Below are positions 60,372-64,000 of a stretch of DNA of 64,000 nucleotides, one piece after another. Position 1 is the stretch's first letter. Each line of letters starts with the position of its first letter. The notes under the pieces are model-generated. The model was not told the origin of the DNA. It worked only from the letters and a program-made list of their open reading frames with translations, and ran no database searches. The DNA lies in assembly GCF_003731635.1 (NCBI RefSeq), contig NZ_RCUA01000014.1, positions 15,985-79,984 on the forward strand. Direction: 5' to 3'. The translations under genes and the position numbers were made by a program. This DNA comes from Marisediminitalea oceani. Its GTDB lineage: Bacteria; Pseudomonadota; Gammaproteobacteria; Enterobacterales; Alteromonadaceae.

Positions 60372-61031
60372 CTAAGCGGTAGTAATCAGGCGCTCTATTG
60401 CTTCGCTTAAGGGCTCATTACCATCGGTAAGCTCGATAATTTGCCGGCGGATGGTGGGCTTAGCAATGAGTGCTGCCAGGGTATTGGCCACATTGCCTCG
60501 TTTTACTGAACCATAGGTGAGGGCATAGTCGACACTTACCTTATCATCAGCATCTTCATCGAGCAGCGTGCCCGGGCGCAGAATGACCCAGTCCAGTGAT
60601 GATTTTACTAGGCGGGCATCGGCCGCTTTCTTCACCTGCATATAATGTTCAAACCCTTCGCCGAGTCCTTTAGTACGCCCCGCCTCCGGAAAGGCTGAAA
60701 CTAAATAAAAACGTTGGATACCCAGCTCCTCGGCTAATTCCGTCAGTAGTGCCGGGGTGTCGCCGTCTATTTTGCTGGTGCGGTCCTTACCGCTGCCGGC
60801 AGCGCCAGCGGAGAAAACAATAATCTCCTGGTCTTGTAGCGGCGCTTTATAGTCGTCGCGGGTAAGGCTCATCATATCGCCTTCAACCGGTTTCGCACCT
60901 TGCTGTTTTAGCGAATCGGCCTGTTCAGGCTTGCGGTGTAGTGCTGTTACCTCATGCCCCTGGGCAATCAGTTGCGGAAGAAGACGGTGACCAACACCGC
61001 CGGTAGCACCAATAAAAAATACCCGACTCAT
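60372..61031 (-). CDS. NAD(P)-binding SDR-like protein (YwnB/NmrA-like)
   Basis: A 219-residue Rossmann-fold protein of the atypical SDR group. The cofactor site is FFIGATGGVGHRLLPQL, with GAKPVEGDMMSLTRDDY and LDWVILRPGTLLDED further on. The group includes flavin reductase- and NmrA-like proteins; substrate unknown. ATG 61031 is chosen because AAGGAGGT lies just upstream. Convergent with the 1438-residue gene, two bases apart. Confidence 0.88.
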   Translation of the reverse strand: MSRVFFIGATGGVGHRLLPQLIAQGHEVTALHRKPEQADSLKQQGAKPVEGDMMSLTRDDYKAPLQDQEIIVFSAGAAGSGKDRTSKIDGDTPALLTELAEELGIQRFYLVSAFPEAGRTKGLGEGFEHYMQVKKAADARLVKSSLDWVILRPGTLLDEDADDKVSVDYALTYGSVKRGNVANTLAALIAKPTIRRQIIELTDGNEPLSEAIERLITTA

Positions 61032-61175
61032 AACACCTCCTTGGTAGAAAAATTCATAGTTCATAATGGGAGTGGGGATAACACTAAGTGTTTTCTACCC
61101 GGAAATGGCAAATTAGGATTAACAGGCAATGGTTACGGAGGATTACTCAAACAAACGATATTCGTTGAATAAAGC

Positions 61176-61204
61176 TTGTGCAGTCATAAGAAGCTCTATA
61201 TAAT
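61176..61204 (+). promoter_or_regulatory. Promoter of the rpsF operon with GC-rich discriminator
   Basis: TTGTGC (61176-61181), 17-base spacer, and a perfect TATAAT (61199-61204) followed by GCGCGCCC. The GC-rich start region is typical of stringently controlled ribosomal promoters. Confidence 0.65.
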
Positions 61205-61212
61205 GCGCGCCC

Positions 61213-61292
61213 TTACAGCCACCCAAATTAAGTTCCTTGTCTCCATGCAGATGGCTGTACTGCGCGAGGCTACAACCGTAAGGAGCGTTTTA
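61213..61292 (+). promoter_or_regulatory. rpsF leader, possible S6 (S6:S18) autoregulatory RNA
   Basis: The leader has TACAGCCA (about 61214-61221) able to pair with TGGCTGTA (about 61252-61259), and a CCG element just before the AAGGAG ribosome site (CAACCGTAAGGAGC). S6:S18-binding leaders in other bacteria contain a CCG bulge next to the start. This match is by eye. Confidence 0.35.
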
Positions 61293-61685
61293 ATGCGTCA
61301 TTACGAAATCGTTTTTATGGTTCACCCTGACCAGAGTGAACAAGTACCAGGTATGATCGAGCGTTATACCACAATCCTGAAAGCAGATGGCGGACAAATC
61401 CATCGCTTGGAAGACTGGGGCCGTCGTCAACTGGCTTACCCAATCGAAAAACTGCATAAAGCACACTACGTTCTGATCAACGCTGAAGCGACTGCTGAAG
61501 CTGTTGCTGAACTGGAAACTGCTTTCCGTTTCAACGATGTTATCCTGCGTAACATGGTTATGCGTACCAAAGGTGCGGTAACTGAAGCTTCTCCTATGAT
61601 GAAGGAAGAGCGTCGCGAACGTCGTGAAGATTCTGCACCTCGTGGCGAGCGCGCAGAAAAACCTGCAGCATCAAGCGAAGAATAA
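61293..61685 (+). CDS. rpsF: 30S ribosomal protein S6
   Basis: A 130-residue S6 protein, binding 16S rRNA together with S18. The conserved parts [20 protein letters not shown] and [19 protein letters not shown] are present, with an acidic/basic tail rich in Glu, Arg and Ala. ATG 61293 follows AAGGAG. First gene of rpsF-rpsR-rplI. The gene priB, which stands between rpsF and rpsR in E. coli, is absent (12-base gap). Confidence 0.97.
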   Translation: MRHYEIVFMVHPDQSEQVPGMIERYTTILKADGGQIHRLEDWGRRQLAYPIEKLHKAHYVLINAEATAEAVAELETAFRFNDVILRNMVMRTKGAVTEASPMMKEERRERREDSAPRGERAEKPAASSEE

Positions 61686-61697
61686 GGAGAATTAATC

Positions 61698-61925
61698 ATG
61701 GCTCGTTTTTTCAGACGTCGTAAATTCTGCCGTTTCTCTGCAGAAGGTGTTGTTGAGATTGATTACAAAGATATCGCTACGTTGAAAAACTACGTAACAG
61801 AAAGCGGTAAAATTGTACCTAGCCGTATTACCGGCACCAGCGCTAAATACCAGCGCCAACTGTCTAGTGCTATCAAGCGTGCACGTTTTCTTGCACTGCT
61901 TCCGTACACTGACTCTCATAAGTAA
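61698..61925 (+). CDS. rpsR: 30S ribosomal protein S18
   Basis: A 75-residue S18 protein: [20 protein letters not shown], then [20 protein letters not shown] and [16 protein letters not shown]. Full length. AAGGAG precedes ATG 61698, 12 bases after rpsF. It pairs with S6 in the small subunit. Confidence 0.98.
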   Translation: MARFFRRRKFCRFSAEGVVEIDYKDIATLKNYVTESGKIVPSRITGTSAKYQRQLSSAIKRARFLALLPYTDSHK

Positions 61926-61952
61926 TCTGGCGAAGAATAAGGGGTAGCATCG

Positions 61953-62405
61953 ATGGAAATCATTCTACTGGATAAAATCGCCAACTTAGGCGGTCTGGGT
62001 GACACTGTCACAGTTAAATCTGGTTTTGCACGTAACTTCCTTTTCCCACAAGGTAAAGCAGTTCCAGCAACCAAAGCAAACGTTGAAAAATTTGAAGCGC
62101 GTCGCGCAGAGCTGGAAGCGAAAATCGCTGAACAGCTGGCTGCTGCTCAGGCGCGTGCCGACAAAGTTGCTGAGCTGGGCGAAGTAACTATTGCTGCACC
62201 AGCTGGTGATGAAGGCAAACTGTTCGGTTCTGTTGGTACTCAGGATATCGCTGATGCGATTACTGCAGCTGGCGTAGAAGTAGCTAAAGCAGAAGTTAAA
62301 CTGCCTACTGGTACACTGCGTGAAACTGGCGAGTACGACATCGACCTGCAATTACACTCTGACGTAATGGCAACTGCTAAAGTAGTTATCATCGCTCAGG
62401 CGTAA
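61953..62405 (+). CDS. rplI: 50S ribosomal protein L9
   Basis: A 150-residue L9: the N-domain [20 protein letters not shown] with [20 protein letters not shown], a long connecting helix, then a C-domain with [20 protein letters not shown]. Full length. GGGG precedes ATG 61953. The operon ends in a terminator shortly after; dnaB, often the next gene, is not here. Confidence 0.98.
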   Translation: MEIILLDKIANLGGLGDTVTVKSGFARNFLFPQGKAVPATKANVEKFEARRAELEAKIAEQLAAAQARADKVAELGEVTIAAPAGDEGKLFGSVGTQDIADAITAAGVEVAKAEVKLPTGTLRETGEYDIDLQLHSDVMATAKVVIIAQA

Positions 62406-62418
62406 GCGCTAAGTGATT

Positions 62419-62450
62419 TAAAAAAACCGCGCTCCGGCGCGGTTTTTTTA
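62419..62450 (+). terminator. Rho-independent terminator after rplI
   Basis: A run of A's, CCGCGC, TCCG, GCGCGG and a run of T's (62419-62450) form a stable, nearly symmetrical hairpin. It could also stop the convergent holin gene. Confidence 0.9.
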
Positions 62451-62468
62451 TGTCTAAAATAATACTTT

Positions 62469-63194
62469 CTAGCGACGCCCCAGTTTACGCGGGCCAAAGC
62501 GGCGCCGTGATATTACCTGCTGTTCATCTTCCTGTTGCATCTCGGTAATCTTCGCCTGTAACGCCTTTCTGCTTTGGTTATCTTCTGCGTTGGGTGCGCC
62601 GTCTTCCTTAACGTGGATCAGCGCTGCCTCCACCACAGGATTAACCTGATTAGCCCGGGAGGTATCAAAGTCGGACTCTTTCGCCAGGGTATCGCCAAAC
62701 ACTTTGTCGGGCTCATCGTTATTCATTTCCAGCTTTCTGAATTCTGCTTTGGTTTCTATCAGCGCCTTAACTGCCTGGGCCTGGGTCTCACTAAACCTAA
62801 ACTGCTGGCTTTTTAGCTGCATTCTGCCACCGAAGTAAAAGGCAATAATCACGCTTAGTAAGGTCCAGTAGCCGTCGGGAATCGAACTTAATGCCAGGGT
62901 AATCTCGGCAAGATGGGATGGCGAAAAATAAGCGATTACAAAAATGAACAGGATCAGGGATACTATCATGGGCCGGATAAGGCGGTTAAATGCATCGGCC
63001 AGTGAGTCAGCCCAGGTACGGTTCTGACGAGCGTTAAACTCGGCCTGATAGGTTTTTAACAGCGCCATTTGTTCATCGGCAGAACGCTGGGCGTCTTTTT
63101 CTTTGTTGGAGGTAAATACGCCTGCGACGGTTTCTACACCTTTGGATACGGAATCAGTAATCGCCGAGATGGGGTTTTCAAAGAGTTTACTCAT
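62469..63194 (-). CDS. 3TM-type holin-like protein
   Basis: A 241-residue protein. Residues 1-75 are amphipathic and polar (FENPISAITDSVSKGVETVA), then come hydrophobic segments (PMIVSLILFIFVIAYF, then GYWTLLSVIIAFYFG) and a long charged cytoplasmic tail ending RRRFGPRKLGRR. This matches the phage/GTA 3TM holin group that accompanies GH108 muramidases. It would form membrane pores that release the muramidase. It starts 12 bases after the muramidase stop. A 100-residue tail extends well beyond the usual holin core. Confidence 0.75.
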   Translation of the reverse strand: MSKLFENPISAITDSVSKGVETVAGVFTSNKEKDAQRSADEQMALLKTYQAEFNARQNRTWADSLADAFNRLIRPMIVSLILFIFVIAYFSPSHLAEITLALSSIPDGYWTLLSVIIAFYFGGRMQLKSQQFRFSETQAQAVKALIETKAEFRKLEMNNDEPDKVFGDTLAKESDFDTSRANQVNPVVEAALIHVKEDGAPNAEDNQSRKALQAKITEMQQEDEQQVISRRRFGPRKLGRR

Positions 63195-63206
63195 AACGGT
63201 TCTGCC

Positions 63207-63746
63207 TTATGCCACACGGTAATCAGGTAAGAAGCTTCTGGCTCTGGCCAGCCAGCCTTTCAGAAAGGCATTCTGACTGGCGTCATTGGTGACAATATCG
63301 GCGTAGAACATCTGGCGCTCTTCAACCAGTGCTGCAATCATCCAGTCGCCCAGTTCCTGTAAACACGCGTATGCCTGGGCTTTACTTTTAGGCCCCATCA
63401 GGCCATCTACCACTAACGGGCCATAGCCTGCGTCATTACAGACTTCCTGCAAAAATTTGATGGCTCGCCGAGGCCCGTGATTTACCGCACTGTCGAACAG
63501 GAAAGGCTGAATTGGCGGCGGTAATTTGTCGATGCGAGGGATACGGTAATAATTGAGTTCGTAAATATCTCTGGCGGTTTCCACATCCAGGGCTTTTACC
63601 ATTTCAGCCGTTACAGCCACTTCGAGGTAGCGCGAGAGGGTCTTTTGGGTAATGCCAAAATTAGTGGGGCCGCCACGGTCTGCAGGATGGTTAACATAGC
63701 CGCCCTCCTTAACCAGGATTTCGTCGATCATTGTTTCTACATCCAT
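63207..63746 (-). CDS. GH108-type N-acetylmuramidase, holin-associated
   Basis: A 179-residue peptidoglycan hydrolase. The catalytic Glu is in ILVKEGGYVNHPADRGGPT, followed by NFGITQKTLSRYL (the glycosyl hydrolase 108 signature). A short peptidoglycan-binding-like part follows (YGPLVVDGLMGPKSKAQAYA). GGAGG precedes ATG 63746. With the holin-like gene it forms a minimal lysis cassette, but no other phage genes are seen in the window. Confidence 0.87.
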   Translation of the reverse strand: MDVETMIDEILVKEGGYVNHPADRGGPTNFGITQKTLSRYLEVAVTAEMVKALDVETARDIYELNYYRIPRIDKLPPPIQPFLFDSAVNHGPRRAIKFLQEVCNDAGYGPLVVDGLMGPKSKAQAYACLQELGDWMIAALVEERQMFYADIVTNDASQNAFLKGWLARARSFLPDYRVA

Positions 63747-63842
63747 GTTGCCTCCGGCTCTGCTACGTAGTGGTTAATAATTAAACACATAAATCAGGTG
63801 ATTTGCCACCTTTGTGGTTAATTAATGTACAGCTTGGCGGGG

Positions 63843-64000
63843 CTAAGCGTGAAAGCGATGGCTGTATGAGCGAATCACCAGAGGGGCACTGGTATGGGTT
63901 GTATAGAGTTGTACCGGACAGGGGCGGCCCTTACCTTGCCGGCGGGTGTAAATCCAGACCTTGATGGCTTTATTGCGTGAACGCAGACAAACGCTTTCCC
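63843..64000 (-). CDS. Possible partial gene running off the right edge
   Basis: On the minus strand an open frame without a start in view ends at TAG (63843-63845). It reads ESVCLRSRNKAIKVWIYTRR, then QGKGRPCPVQLYTTHTSAPL and VIRSYSHRFHA. Basic and without recognisable domains. It may be the C-terminal end of a real gene, but only about 50 residues are visible. Confidence 0.3.
   Translation of the reverse strand, partial: ESVCLRSRNKAIKVWIYTRRQGKGRPCPVQLYTTHTSAPLVIRSYSHRFHA

Noticed and set aside
62469-64000. Prophage
   Set aside because: Only a muramidase and a holin-like gene are seen; no integrase, capsid, tail or attachment repeat is in the window.
1-64000. CRISPR arrays, tRNA or rRNA genes
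   Set aside because: No regularly spaced repeats and no cloverleaf or rRNA-like sequence were recognised by reading; a dedicated scan (tRNAscan-SE, CRISPR finder) would settle it.

Overview
The window looks like a chromosomal segment of a marine gammaproteobacterium of the Alteromonadaceae type (Alteromonas or a close relative). This rests on the Alteromonas-like protein set: TonB-dependent receptor, DUF885 peptidase, PagL, PEP-CTERM protein, and many chemoreceptor and EAL/PAS proteins. It also rests on the rpsF-rpsR-rplI block and on moderate G+C judged by eye. The genus is inference. No prophage block, CRISPR array, rRNA or tRNA gene was recognised.

Layout. 1-1672: 3' part of a group II intron with its reverse transcriptase/maturase. 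1949-9323: PEP-CTERM protein, LysR/MFS divergent pair, secreted HNH nuclease, chemoreceptor, outer-membrane porin. 9320-15651 (minus strand): NhaC antiporter, Cys/Met PLP enzyme, DUF885 lipoprotein, aminotransferase, small membrane protein. 16028-19593: TonB receptor translationally joined to a membrane dipeptidase, with a long palindrome upstream. 20067-22845: five-gene operon YHS protein, thioredoxin, BufA/BufB/BufC, i.e. a bufferin (RiPP metallophore) system. 23045-24377: PagL, TlpA-like protein, NrtS. 24440-32704: stress/electrophile-type region with a TetR regulator, three related cupin-AraC regulators, AhpD-like and NTF2-like proteins, DoxX, NmrA and DUF1772. 32717-41281: MBL lipoprotein, PAS chemoreceptor, EAL protein, XRE module, hybrid kinase, STAS protein, cupin. 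41620-44331: aconitase.

44387-54246 is a sugar catabolic cluster: LacI regulator, three TIM-barrel isomerases, Gfo/Idh/MocA oxidoreductase, MFS transporter, GMC flavoenzyme with its Tat-exported small subunit, and a DUF1080 lipoprotein. It fits the 3-keto-glycoside route: oxidise a glycoside at C3, cleave it, isomerise and import the product, then reduce it. Export signals suggest that several steps occur outside the cytoplasm.

54321-64000: broken EamA exporter, LysE exporter, a 1438-residue multi-membrane protein with no recognised function, an SDR-like protein, ribosomal proteins S6/S18/L9, and a two-gene muramidase/holin cassette.

The most interesting items are the bufferin operon with its YHS and thioredoxin partners, the mainly periplasmic 3-keto-glycoside cluster, the 1438-residue protein, and four matching operator-like sites that tie the TetR regulator to a distant operon.
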